DNA of 64,000 bases. Source: Pseudomonas sp. TH15. Lineage in GTDB: Bacteria; Pseudomonadota; Gammaproteobacteria; Pseudomonadales; Pseudomonadaceae. The stretch covers positions 2,966,001 through 3,030,000 of the forward strand of contig NZ_JAEKEL010000001.1 in assembly GCF_016651105.1 (NCBI RefSeq), given 5' to 3'. Made by a program: the position numbers and the translations under genes. The first letter of the stretch is position 1. Every line of letters starts with the position of its first letter. This document shows, piece by piece, positions 1 through 7,632 of this stretch. Below the pieces are notes generated by a model. The model was not told the origin of the DNA. It worked only from the letters and a program-made list of their open reading frames with translations, and did no database searches.

Positions 1-1
1 G

Positions 2-49
2 CCCGATACCCCGGAGCAACTTCAGCTTCAGGGCCCCAAAGATGACTGA
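2..49 (+). CDS. possible 3' end of an upstream gene
   Basis: An open frame enters from the left edge and ends at a TGA at 47-49, encoding 15 residues ending in LQGPKDD. It could be the tail of an upstream gene, but 15 codons are too few to assign a family or exclude chance. Bases 50-162 hold no other gene and probably the promoter of the next one. Confidence 0.3.
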   Translation, partial: PDTPEQLQLQGPKDD

Positions 50-162
50 GTTGTTTCAGTTTCAGCCATAGTTTCATGCCCCCGCGACCTTGGCCGCTGT
101 TAGGATTACACTTCAAGGGAAAAGTGCCGACTCGCTAAGTGTCGTTGTCCTACGGGGAAGTC

Positions 163-504
163 ATGGATATTCAGATAATCACACGCGAAGGCGAGCCCGA
201 ATATGCGGTTCTACCTTGGGCTCAGTACCAGGCTTTACTGAAAGCAGCAGGCATCGAGCAACAACCGCCAAGGGCCGCCGTAGAGCGTCCGGCAGTCGTT
301 GCAGACCAGATCCTTCCGGGTCTGGATCAACTCCGCAAATTGCGCGAAGGGAAGGGCATCGCCATTGAGGCGCTCGCCCGCACGGTAGGCATCAGCCCGT
401 CTTATCTGGCCTTGATCGAAAGTGGCGAGCGTCAACCCGACGCTGCGATTCGCCGCAGCCTGGCCTGGGAATTGACGGTGCCAGGGTGGAGGGATGAATC
501 GTGA
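163..504 (+). CDS. XRE-family helix-turn-helix regulator
   Basis: A 113-residue protein likely to bind DNA as an antitoxin-like or small regulatory protein. The C-terminal half (about residues 55-105) carries a Cro/CI-type helix-turn-helix: LREGKGIAIEALARTVGIS followed by PSYLALIESGERQPD, the usual XRE recognition pattern. The N-terminal 40 residues (EPEYAVLPWAQYQALL) resemble the short N-terminal extension seen in some antitoxins. The ATG at 163 is preferred over the TTG at 139 because GGGGAAG lies just upstream. Its stop codon overlaps the GTG of the next gene, so the two are probably translationally coupled. No toxin partner of known family is adjacent. Confidence 0.75.
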   Translation: MDIQIITREGEPEYAVLPWAQYQALLKAAGIEQQPPRAAVERPAVVADQILPGLDQLRKLREGKGIAIEALARTVGISPSYLALIESGERQPDAAIRRSLAWELTVPGWRDES

Positions 505-872
505 GCGTACGCATCAGTCGTCAACATTGGGACGGGTTGCTGGGTGAACTGGATCAGGCGCGCCGCCAGCGCCATCTGCTGACTTACCGAGCGCTGCTCG
601 AGCGATTGCAGTTGCCGACGCCGGCCATGCAAACCCTGACCGCAGCCCTTGAACACCTCGCCGCACTGGACGCCAAGGCCGAGCAGCCACTGCGCAGCTC
701 GCTGGTGATCAGCCAGGGTGCCAGTCGCCTGCCACGCACCGGCTTCTTCGAATGCGTCGAACGCCTGGGACGTTTCTCCGGCCCGTCCGACGGCGTCGCC
801 GCCGCGTCCTGGCATGCGTCGGAAGTAGTGCGCGTGTTCGAATACGAGTACCCAGAATCAGCGGAGGCCTGA
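501..872 (+). CDS. conserved hypothetical protein
   Basis: A 123-residue soluble protein of no family I recognise. It is rich in Arg, Leu and Ala; residues 1-60 look mostly alpha-helical (LLGELDQARRQRHLLTYRAL). It starts with GTG at 501, overlapping the stop of the upstream XRE gene by 4 bases, and its TGA is directly followed by the GTG of the Sel1-repeat gene. The tight packing argues for one transcript and a shared job. No signal peptide or membrane segment is visible. It is a candidate effector or partner for the upstream DNA-binding protein, but nothing in the sequence identifies its activity. Confidence 0.65.
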   Translation: MSVRISRQHWDGLLGELDQARRQRHLLTYRALLERLQLPTPAMQTLTAALEHLAALDAKAEQPLRSSLVISQGASRLPRTGFFECVERLGRFSGPSDGVAAASWHASEVVRVFEYEYPESAEA

Positions 873-1280
873 GTGTTTTTACGCCTCAAAGCGCGGGCCG
901 GTTACTGGCTGGCCCGCCGGTTGTTTCATTGGTCATGGTTTGTGCGACAGCCCCGAGGCTGGAAATGGCTCGAGGGCCAATTCGCCCGCATGGCCAACCT
1001 CGGCAATGTCGGCGCCCAGAGCTTCTATGGCCACATCCTGACCTTTCGCGGTGTTGGGCTTGGTGCTCGTGAGGAAGGCGTGCGATTGCTGCGTTTGGCG
1101 GCGTTGGCGGGGGATGGCAAAGCGGCGTATCAGATTGGGGTGATCAGCCTTGCCGGCAGCCCAAGCAAGGCACCGGATCCTGATGAAGCCGCTCGCTGGT
1201 GGGGCATGGCCGCCAAGGCCGGGCATCCGTTGGCCGAACACAAACTCAGAGAGTTGAGTTCGCGCGACACCGCACCATAA
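873..1280 (+). CDS. Sel1-repeat (tetratricopeptide-like) protein
   Basis: A 135-residue protein with two to three Sel1-like repeats, alpha-helical pairs that mediate protein-protein contacts. The repeats show the typical A-x-G-x-x-x-A-x-Y/F pattern: GNVGAQSFYGHI, GDGKAAYQIGVISLAG and AARWWGMAAKAGHPLAEHKL. The N-terminus is basic and aromatic (YWLARRLFHWSWF), without a clear signal peptide. It starts at a GTG immediately after the previous stop and is the last gene of the three-gene unit, followed by a strong terminator. Its partner is unknown. Confidence 0.75.
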   Translation: MFLRLKARAGYWLARRLFHWSWFVRQPRGWKWLEGQFARMANLGNVGAQSFYGHILTFRGVGLGAREEGVRLLRLAALAGDGKAAYQIGVISLAGSPSKAPDPDEAARWWGMAAKAGHPLAEHKLRELSSRDTAP

Positions 1281-1301
1281 ACCTGTTGTTGTCTGTTTGA
1301 T

Positions 1302-1345
1302 AAACGCGGCGTGAGGGAAACCTCACGCCGCGTTTGCGTTTTGTT
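1302..1345 (+). terminator. rho-independent terminator after the Sel1 gene
   Basis: A perfect 15-bp stem (AAACGCGGCGTGAGG at 1302-1316, complement at 1321-1335) closed by a GAAA tetraloop and followed by a T-rich stretch (GCGTTTTGTTT). It ends the operon 163-1280. Confidence 0.9.
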
Positions 1346-1473
1346 TGGCTGTTTATTTTCTGGCAGTTTTTTACAGATTAGTCCTACAGCTATCGCCTAC
1401 TTGCCTGACTTCTTTCCTGATTGATCCCCCGCACAGTTCCCGCGCCTAAATTTTTTTGCGCGAGGGAACGCTC

Positions 1474-1521
1474 ATGTTCGACCCGGTCAACCAGTTCTAC
1501 CCGCATCCAGACGTGCGCTGA
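1474..1521 (+). CDS. 15-codon leader ORF before the Rhs locus
   Basis: ATG at 1474 follows a good ribosome binding site (GAGGGAACGCTC). The frame encodes a 15-residue peptide, begins MFDPVNQF and ends in a TGA overlapping the ATG of the next gene (TGATG at 1519-1523). It may be a short coupling peptide for the next gene, since that start has no good ribosome binding site of its own apart from this overlap. Alternatively it is the remnant of a longer N-terminal extension. Translation is inferred from layout only. Confidence 0.4.
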   Translation: MFDPVNQFYPHPDVR

Positions 1522-2321
1522 TGGAAGCCATCGCTCGTATCGAGCAGGAACTCGACAGCTTCCCTGACACCCTCAGCCTCTACCGCGAACAGCTCAAACA
1601 CTGGGCCAGTCAAACAGCGGACAAAGTCAGCCACGCCACGGATCTGCCATCGCTGATGGGCATGGAGCGGGTCATCCGCTTCGGTGATCGCAGTTCCGCC
1701 GTCAGCAGCAGCGACGACAATTTTTTCTCCAGCGTCATCCAGTGCCCTGAGGGTGGGGTGATGGAGATCGAGAGCAAATTCGAGTCGGTATACGACATTG
1801 CGCTCGGCGACATCGTCGTCGATGTGGTGGCCGTGGATGGCGGCAAAACCACGCCCGTGACCCTCGATGCGCAAGGCAGGGGCACGTTCGCAGGGATCGC
1901 GGGCAAGTTCTATCGAGTGCATGTACACAGCGAGGTCTCGCCGGCGCAGGTCGAGGATTTGTTCACTGCTTACGATGGCTTGAACGCTGAGCTGGATGGC
2001 TGGTTGCGTAACGAGTGGCAGACATTCAAGCCGCAGTGGCCGCTGTCGGCAGCGACGGCGGCGGGTAACGGCATGCTCGCCGGGAGCTGGGCGGCGATCG
2101 AGGGTGTGTGGGACAGCATTGGCATGCTGTCCGACATCCTCAAGGATCCGGGAGCGTTCGCCGAACGGTTGGGGGAGGGCGCCACGCAACTGCAAGTGCT
2201 GGCGGAGACAGCTCCCCAGGTCATGGAAAAACTGCAGCTGCTGGTCAGTGACGAAGCGGCGCTGTGTCTGTTGCTGCGAACCGCGAGCCTTTGGCTGGAA
2301 ATGTTGCCCCCGGCGAAATGA
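1521..2321 (+). CDS. hypothetical protein upstream of rhs
   Basis: A 266-residue protein of unknown family. Residues 1-60 are helical and charged. A middle part around residues 70-150 is beta-rich (VMEIESKFESVYDIALGD, then FAGIAGKFYRVHVHS). The C-terminal 100 residues are helical and contain the segment AAGNGMLAGSWAAIEGVWDS. No signal peptide or clear transmembrane helix is present. Its stop codon overlaps the ATG of rhs (ATGA at 2318-2321), so the two are probably made in a fixed ratio. By position it could be an adaptor or loading factor for the Rhs protein. It does not resemble EagR (DUF1795) chaperones or VgrG, so this role is inference. Confidence 0.6.
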   Translation: MEAIARIEQELDSFPDTLSLYREQLKHWASQTADKVSHATDLPSLMGMERVIRFGDRSSAVSSSDDNFFSSVIQCPEGGVMEIESKFESVYDIALGDIVVDVVAVDGGKTTPVTLDAQGRGTFAGIAGKFYRVHVHSEVSPAQVEDLFTAYDGLNAELDGWLRNEWQTFKPQWPLSAATAAGNGMLAGSWAAIEGVWDSIGMLSDILKDPGAFAERLGEGATQLQVLAETAPQVMEKLQLLVSDEAALCLLLRTASLWLEMLPPAK

Positions 2322-3496
2322 GCGGCAAGACCGCTGAAGCGGTATCGATGGTCGTGGTGCAAGTGCTGATCGATGTGCTGATCGGTGTTGTCTTGACGTT
2401 CGTCGGCGCCGCAGCAGGAATCGCCTATCTGACGCTACGTCTGGCGCAACGTGCAGGGCAATTGTTGTCGGCCGTGGTGCGTTTGGTGAAGGCGATGTTC
2501 GCCATCGTCGAGGGGTTCATCAAATACGTCGACAAATACAAAAAAGTGGCCGCCCGAGGTATCGCTACGGGTGTGAAAAAAGGCCGGATGCAGTTGCGCT
2601 GGGACGCCAGGCGCAATGCTTTGTTAAAGAAAAACGAACATCACGATGACGCGCCGGATCAGGCGAAAAATCCTAACGGCGACAGCGCTGACTGTGGGCC
2701 GGAGACCTGCACCAACGGCTGCCCGGTATCGATGGTCACCGGCGAGGAACTGCTGACCCTGACAGATGGTGTCCTTGATGGGTTGTTTCCGTTCGAGTTC
2801 ACGCGGTTGTATCGCAGCAGTGCTTGTGAAGTCGATATTGGGTTGGGGTCTGGCTGGAGTCATTCGCTGGCGCATCGGCTGGAGTTTGCTGACGACGGCG
2901 TTGTCTGGGTTGACCATGAAAACCGCCGTACACAGTTTCCGTTACCGAGTGTTTCGCGTCCGGCGATTCACAACAGCCTGTCGCGGGCGGCGATCTTTCT
3001 CGGGGATGAGCCACAGGAGTTGATTCTCGCGCTGGCCGGGGAAAAATCGCAGTTTTATCACTTTCGAGCCGGACGGCTGACAGCGATCAGCGATGCGTAC
3101 GACAACCGGTTGCGCCTTGTCCGGGATCGTCAGGATCGTGTTCAACGTCTGGAAAACGGCGCGGGTCGGGCGCTGTTGTTGCGTTACGACCGGGCACATT
3201 TGGTTGGCGTCGATTATCAGCGCTTCGATTCGACTCAAAACCTTTCCGAGGCTTGGCGCACCGAGCAGACGCTGGTCAGTTACCACTACGACGCGCGTCA
3301 TCGCCTGATCGAAGCCACCAATGCCGTCGGCGAAAGCGAGCGGTACGACTACGACGATCAGCACGTGATCCTGCAGCGGCAATTGACCGGTGGGGCGAGT
3401 TTCTTCTGGGAGTGGGAAAGAGTCCGGCAAGGCTGCGCGGTGTGTCCGACATTGGGCGTCGTTTTCGCAGATGGACACGGCTTGTACCTGGGATGA
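2318..3496 (+). CDS. Rhs protein, 5' part (frameshifted)
   Basis: N-terminal 390 residues or so of an Rhs toxin. Residues 10-80 hold two hydrophobic segments (VVVQVLIDVLIGVVLTFVGA) that may cross or enter a membrane; no PAAR domain is seen. Around residue 130 comes the DUF6531-type start of the Rhs shell (GCPVSMVTGEELL, then FEFTRLYRSS), followed by the first YD repeats (YHYDARHRLIEATN). True homology stops at EWER (3410-3421). After that the frame reads 25 meaningless residues to a stop at 3496, while the expected continuation SGKAARCVRHW lies one base along in another frame. One extra base near 3416-3422 explains this. The ATG at 2318 is chosen because it overlaps the stop of the preceding gene. 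With the shift repaired the gene spans 2318-6272 and encodes about 1317 residues. Confidence 0.8.
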   Translation: MSGKTAEAVSMVVVQVLIDVLIGVVLTFVGAAAGIAYLTLRLAQRAGQLLSAVVRLVKAMFAIVEGFIKYVDKYKKVAARGIATGVKKGRMQLRWDARRNALLKKNEHHDDAPDQAKNPNGDSADCGPETCTNGCPVSMVTGEELLTLTDGVLDGLFPFEFTRLYRSSACEVDIGLGSGWSHSLAHRLEFADDGVVWVDHENRRTQFPLPSVSRPAIHNSLSRAAIFLGDEPQELILALAGEKSQFYHFRAGRLTAISDAYDNRLRLVRDRQDRVQRLENGAGRALLLRYDRAHLVGVDYQRFDSTQNLSEAWRTEQTLVSYHYDARHRLIEATNAVGESERYDYDDQHVILQRQLTGGASFFWEWERVRQGCAVCPTLGVVFADGHGLYLG

Positions 3497-6272
3497 CGAG
3501 GGCAGCGTCGCGGTGCAAAACGTCGACGGCAGCGAAGAGGTTTACGTCCACGACGACCGGGCGCGTCTGGTGCGCAAGGTCGAGCTCGATGGTGGCGAAC
3601 ACCTCAAGGCCTACGACGAACAGGGACGATTGATCGCCGAGCAGGATCCGCTCGGCGCGGTGACTGAATACCGCTACGACGAAATCGGACGCCTCGTTGC
3701 ACTGATTCCGCCCGACGACGAGCCAACGGCCTACGAGTACCGCAACGGTTTCCTGCACGCGCGGTATCGCGGCGAAGCGGTTTGGAAGTATCAGCGTAAT
3801 GCACAGGGTGATGTTACCGAAGCTACCGACCCGGATGGGCATGTAACCCATTACCACTACGACGCTCAAGGGCGGCTGCTGTCGATCCGTTATCCGGACA
3901 TCAGCCGGCACCTGTTCGTCTGGAATGACCTGGGGCAACTGATCGAAGAAACGCTGCCGGACGGCGGTCGGCGACGCTTTTCCTACGATGTGCTGGGGCG
4001 GCGGACGACGCGGCAGGACGAACACGGTGCCGTCACGCGTTACCAGTGGGACGCGGTCGGCCGACTGATCCAGACGACTTTACCTACAGGCGCCACCCGA
4101 GCTTTCAGCTACAACGCCTACGGCCAGATCACCGCTGAACGTGACGAACTCGGCCGCATCACCCGCTACGAATACGCCGACGACTTGCACCTGGTCAGCC
4201 GCCGGATCAACCCTGACGGCACGCAGCTGAAGTATCGCTACGACAACGCGCAGCTTCTTCTGACCGAGATCGAAAACGAATCCGGCGAACAATATCAGCT
4301 GGACTACACGCCCAACGGTTTGATCCGGCAAGAAACCGGTTTCGACGGCCGGCGCACGGCGTATGCCTACGACCTTAACGGGCACCTGCTGGAGAAAACC
4401 GAGTTCGGCGATGACGGCTCGCAACTCGTCACCGGTTACCAGCGCGATTCGGTTGGGCGGTTGCTGGTCAAGACCCTGCCCGACGGCATCAAGGTCGAAT
4501 ACCGCTACGACAGCCTCGGTCGACTGGTCGGCGTCGATGATGGCCACGACCATCCGCTGGAATTTGAATACGACCGGCAAGACCGCCTCATCACCGAGCA
4601 CCAGGGCTGGGGCACTTTGCGTTATGGCTACGACGCCTGCGGCCAACTCAACCACCTACGCCTGCCGGACAACAGCAAACTTGATTATCACCACACCAAG
4701 GGCGGCGCACTCAGCGCCATCGACCTCAACGGTGCGCGACTTACCACTCACCAGTTTCAATTCGGTCGTGAGAAAAATCGCCAACAAGGTCTGCTGCTCA
4801 GCGAATATTCCTACGACGACCAAGGACGCCTCAAAGCCCACGCCGTCAGCCAACAGCAACGACCGCTGTACCGCCGCGACTATGCCTACAGCCTCAACGG
4901 CAACCTCGACAGCATCGCCGACACCCGCCACGGCCAGCGCAGCTATGTTTACGACGCCCTCAACCGACTGACCCGCGTTCGGCATAGTCGAGACGAGCTG
5001 CCGGAAAGCTTCGCCCACGACCCGGCGGGCAACCTGCTGATGCAGGATCGCCCCGGCCCGGCGCGTGTTAAGGGCAATCGCCTGCTCATGCAGGGTGACC
5101 GACATTACGACTATGACGCCTTCGGCAACCTGATTCGCGAACGCCGCGGCACTGGGCAGAAGCTCGTCACAGAGTATCGATACGACTGTCAGCACCGCCT
5201 GATCGGCGTCACGCCGCCGGATGGTCGTTGTGTGAGTTATCGCTACGACGCCTTTGGCCGTCGCATCAGCAAAACCGTCGACGGTAAAACCACCGAATTC
5301 TTCTGGCAAGGCGATCACCTCGTCGCTGAAAGCAGTCGCGAGCATTACCGCAGCTATGTATATGAGCCTGGCACCTTCCGCCCATTGGCCATGCTCGATG
5401 GCAAAGGCCCGCGCAAGGCCTGCCCGTTCTACTACCAACTCGACCACCTTGGCACGCCGCAGGAACTGACCGACTACAGCGGCGAGATCGTCTGGGCGGC
5501 GAAATACCGCGCCTATGGCAACCTTGCCGCGCTGGACATTGCTGAAATCGACAACCCTTTGCGTTTTCAGGGTCAATACTTCGATGCTGAGACAGGCTTA
5601 CACTACAACCGGCATCGCTACTACAATCCGGGGACTGGAAGGTTTCTGACGCCGGATCCGATCAAGCTTGCGGGTGGGTTGAATAACTACCAGTACGTGC
5701 CTAACCCTACGGGGTGGGTGGATCCGTTGGGGTTGAGTGGGAATTGTCCACCGCCGAATAGGCCGGGTTGTGCGGTGCCGGGTGCAGCCAATGGCGCTAA
5801 GGTTGATAAAGGTGAACCTGAGCTGCCGGAGCCAAAACTGAGCGCGAAGGAGCTAGCAAAGATAGAGATTCATAGGTTGAACGATAGTCAGGGTATGCAC
5901 ATGGTTGGCAAGCATGGGCCAGAGGTCCCACCTGTCAAATGGAAACAGAGAGCTATTGATGGCACGAATCCAATGACGGGAAGAACGCCGCGAGACCAAA
6001 GAGGCAATCCCAGCTCTATATTTAATAGTTATGAAATAATGCTTGAGGCCTACACTTTAGCGACGACGCGAGTTGCAAATGGCTTGCCGCAGTTCACAGG
6101 AAAGGATGCTCAATTGGCAGATATTGTAAGGATGGATCTGCCTGGCGCAGGAAAGGGTTATATGCCAAATTCACAAGACCCCCAAAATCCAAGGTTACTC
6201 TTGTTGAATAGATTTGAGATGAAATTTGATGGCGTGACTGGAGTTCCATTCACCTTGTTTCCAATCAAGTAG
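3390..6272 (+). CDS. Rhs protein, 3' part with C-terminal toxin
   Basis: Continuation of the Rhs shell and toxin in a frame offset by one base. Homology begins at about 3423 (SGKAARC); the GTG at 3390 is only the first possible start of the open frame and has no convincing ribosome binding site. There are more than ten YD repeats (YRYDEIGRLVAL, YHYDAQGRLLSI, YRYDAFGRRIS and others) and then the conserved Rhs core ending near 5745 (GLHYNRHRYYNPGTGRF, WVDPLGLSG). The last 175 residues are a variable toxin tip that is AT-richer than the shell. It contains MHMVGKHGP, a His-Gly pattern seen in several nuclease toxins, and ends in RFEMKFDGVTGVPFTLFPIK. The enzyme class is not established. Rhs proteins act in interbacterial killing after T6SS or similar export. 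The immunity gene starts 8 bp downstream. Confidence 0.85.
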   Translation: MGRVSSGSGKESGKAARCVRHWASFSQMDTACTWDDEGSVAVQNVDGSEEVYVHDDRARLVRKVELDGGEHLKAYDEQGRLIAEQDPLGAVTEYRYDEIGRLVALIPPDDEPTAYEYRNGFLHARYRGEAVWKYQRNAQGDVTEATDPDGHVTHYHYDAQGRLLSIRYPDISRHLFVWNDLGQLIEETLPDGGRRRFSYDVLGRRTTRQDEHGAVTRYQWDAVGRLIQTTLPTGATRAFSYNAYGQITAERDELGRITRYEYADDLHLVSRRINPDGTQLKYRYDNAQLLLTEIENESGEQYQLDYTPNGLIRQETGFDGRRTAYAYDLNGHLLEKTEFGDDGSQLVTGYQRDSVGRLLVKTLPDGIKVEYRYDSLGRLVGVDDGHDHPLEFEYDRQDRLITEHQGWGTLRYGYDACGQLNHLRLPDNSKLDYHHTKGGALSAIDLNGARLTTHQFQFGREKNRQQGLLLSEYSYDDQGRLKAHAVSQQQRPLYRRDYAYSLNGNLDSIADTRHGQRSYVYDALNRLTRVRHSRDELPESFAHDPAGNLLMQDRPGPARVKGNRLLMQGDRHYDYDAFGNLIRERRGTGQKLVTEYRYDCQHRLIGVTPPDGRCVSYRYDAFGRRISKTVDGKTTEFFWQGDHLVAESSREHYRSYVYEPGTFRPLAMLDGKGPRKACPFYYQLDHLGTPQELTDYSGEIVWAAKYRAYGNLAALDIAEIDNPLRFQGQYFDAETGLHYNRHRYYNPGTGRFLTPDPIKLAGGLNNYQYVPNPTGWVDPLGLSGNCPPPNRPGCAVPGAANGAKVDKGEPELPEPKLSAKELAKIEIHRLNDSQGMHMVGKHGPEVPPVKWKQRAIDGTNPMTGRTPRDQRGNPSSIFNSYEIMLEAYTLATTRVANGLPQFTGKDAQLADIVRMDLPGAGKGYMPNSQDPQNPRLLLLNRFEMKFDGVTGVPFTLFPIK

Positions 6273-6280
6273 GGCTAATA

Positions 6281-6691
6281 ATGTTTATAGATGTTGGTGA
6301 TGGTCAGCCATTCGCTCCAACCCCATCGTGTTTCTTAGCTGGGGTAGATATTTATGATCGTGAGGAGACTTTGGGGGTGGAGTTAGAAAAGCTTGATCCT
6401 AATGATCCGGGCGATAGAGAGTTGATAATATTGAAATATTGTTTGCCTAGTAAAAGAACCTATAGGCATAAATTCATGATTTTTAAGTGCTTGAAAGAGG
6501 CCCTTGATAATGTGGAGTATGACTTTCAGGTTCTGTTTGAGTATGATCCTGAGGCATGTTCCTCTTTTCCATATCGGTGGGACGAAATGCAAAGCGCAAG
6601 GGTTTTTTTTGAGGATGTATATCGTCTAGCAAGCGTTGAGTGGAAGGATGATGTTGAAAAAGCTAGTTTGGAGAATCAATTAGATTGGTAG
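6281..6691 (+). CDS. probable immunity protein to the Rhs toxin tip
   Basis: A 136-residue acidic, soluble protein directly after rhs, the usual place for the cognate immunity gene. It has no signal peptide, in line with protection in the cytoplasm. It is clearly paralogous to the product of 7095-7511: VDIYDREETLGVELEKLDP against FDTYDREESLGVELSGYDP, YRHKFMIF against YRHKFVLF, and ARVFFEDVY against PRAFFEDIY. Base composition is AT-rich and codon use differs from the flanking chromosome. Function is inferred from position and from the paired duplication of toxin and partner. Confidence 0.75.
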   Translation: MFIDVGDGQPFAPTPSCFLAGVDIYDREETLGVELEKLDPNDPGDRELIILKYCLPSKRTYRHKFMIFKCLKEALDNVEYDFQVLFEYDPEACSSFPYRWDEMQSARVFFEDVYRLASVEWKDDVEKASLENQLDW

Positions 6692-6756
6692 GTTTTTCGA
6701 AGTTTTTAGTCTGATCTAGAAATAATTAAAATTAAACACAAGGAGTTCGGGCGAAA

Positions 6757-7095
6757 ATGAATAAAAATGAATCAAAGGATTCTGAGTTAATCAATCACGT
6801 TATAGAAGAGTGGAGGGCTGTCCCGAGTTCGCAATTCACCAGCCATAGAGCGCAGTTGAATGCATATACACAAGCAACGACAAGAGAACTTAGAAAGCTT
6901 CCCCGCTTTACAGGTGAAGATAGTATGGGGCATCTAGTCGTCAGGATGGCGGCTGAAAATGTAGGTCGTGGATATGAACCTGACCCGTTAGACCCTTCCA
7001 ATCCGCGCTTCATTGCTAAAATGAACGCGTTTGAAATGAGATTTGACTTTGAAACATTGCGACCAATAGCTCTTTATCCTGTGGAGTCAGTTTGA
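6757..7095 (+). CDS. orphan Rhs toxin-tip fragment (second copy)
   Basis: A 112-residue protein homologous to the last 85 or so residues of the Rhs toxin tip: AYTQATTRELRKLPRFTGED against AYTLATTRVANGLPQFTGKD, DPSNPRF against DPQNPRL, and NAFEMRFDFETL against NRFEMKFDGVTG. It lacks the Rhs shell and the MHMVGKHGP segment. It has its own ATG and a fair ribosome binding site (AAGGAG, about 10 bp upstream). This is the layout of a displaced orphan toxin module kept downstream of an Rhs gene as a source for recombination. Whether this fragment is expressed or active is unknown. The region is strongly AT-rich. Confidence 0.75.
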   Translation: MNKNESKDSELINHVIEEWRAVPSSQFTSHRAQLNAYTQATTRELRKLPRFTGEDSMGHLVVRMAAENVGRGYEPDPLDPSNPRFIAKMNAFEMRFDFETLRPIALYPVESV

Positions 7096-7511
7096 TGTTG
7101 ATGCATCCTTATCTTGATATTCCGTACAATCCGCGCCTGAAGAATTTTCTAGGTGGTTTTGATACGTATGATAGAGAGGAGAGCCTTGGAGTAGAGCTGT
7201 CAGGGTACGATCCTGAGTGTCCCTCAGACAGAGATTATCTAATATTTCGCTTTATCGTTAATCGATTTTCGGGGTTGAGTTATCGGCACAAATTTGTTTT
7301 GTTTAATATGTTGGGAGATACTCTGGAGAGTGATGTTAGTATTTTTATTGAAGCTTTTAAACATGATCCGTTGATTCCCTCCTTGCTTCCTCTTGGGTTG
7401 AGTAATATGAAAAATCCAAGGGCTTTTTTTGAAGATATATACATAAAGCTATCTGAGGTCTGGCTTAATGATTTGTGTAAGGCAGGGCGGGAGGACCGTT
7501 CAACATGGTGA
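7095..7511 (+). CDS. immunity protein of the orphan cassette
   Basis: A 138-residue acidic protein paralogous to the immunity protein at 6281-6691 (shared YDREE-LGVEL, YRHKF and RAFFEDIY blocks). The ATG at 7095 overlaps the stop of the orphan toxin gene (TGATG), so the two are coupled; a TTG three bases earlier is less likely. The divergence from the first immunity protein suggests that each protects only against its own toxin variant. Bases 7512-7632, up to the end of the convergent EAL gene, are AT-rich and contain no gene or obvious terminator. Confidence 0.75.
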   Translation: MLMHPYLDIPYNPRLKNFLGGFDTYDREESLGVELSGYDPECPSDRDYLIFRFIVNRFSGLSYRHKFVLFNMLGDTLESDVSIFIEAFKHDPLIPSLLPLGLSNMKNPRAFFEDIYIKLSEVWLNDLCKAGREDRSTW

Positions 7512-7632
7512 AAATTAGGAAGTTCTATTTTCGACTCGCCGAAATGGTAAGGTTCAAAAAAATATAATAACTTAGCCTGAGGTAGTACCTACAACAGGAT
7601 GAGATCAAGAGGGAAATTGTGTTGTTGGGAGA

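Noticed and set aside
3390-3496. Two separate overlapping rhs genes
   Set aside because: Homology passes from one frame to the other at one point without duplication, which indicates a frameshift in one gene, not two genes.
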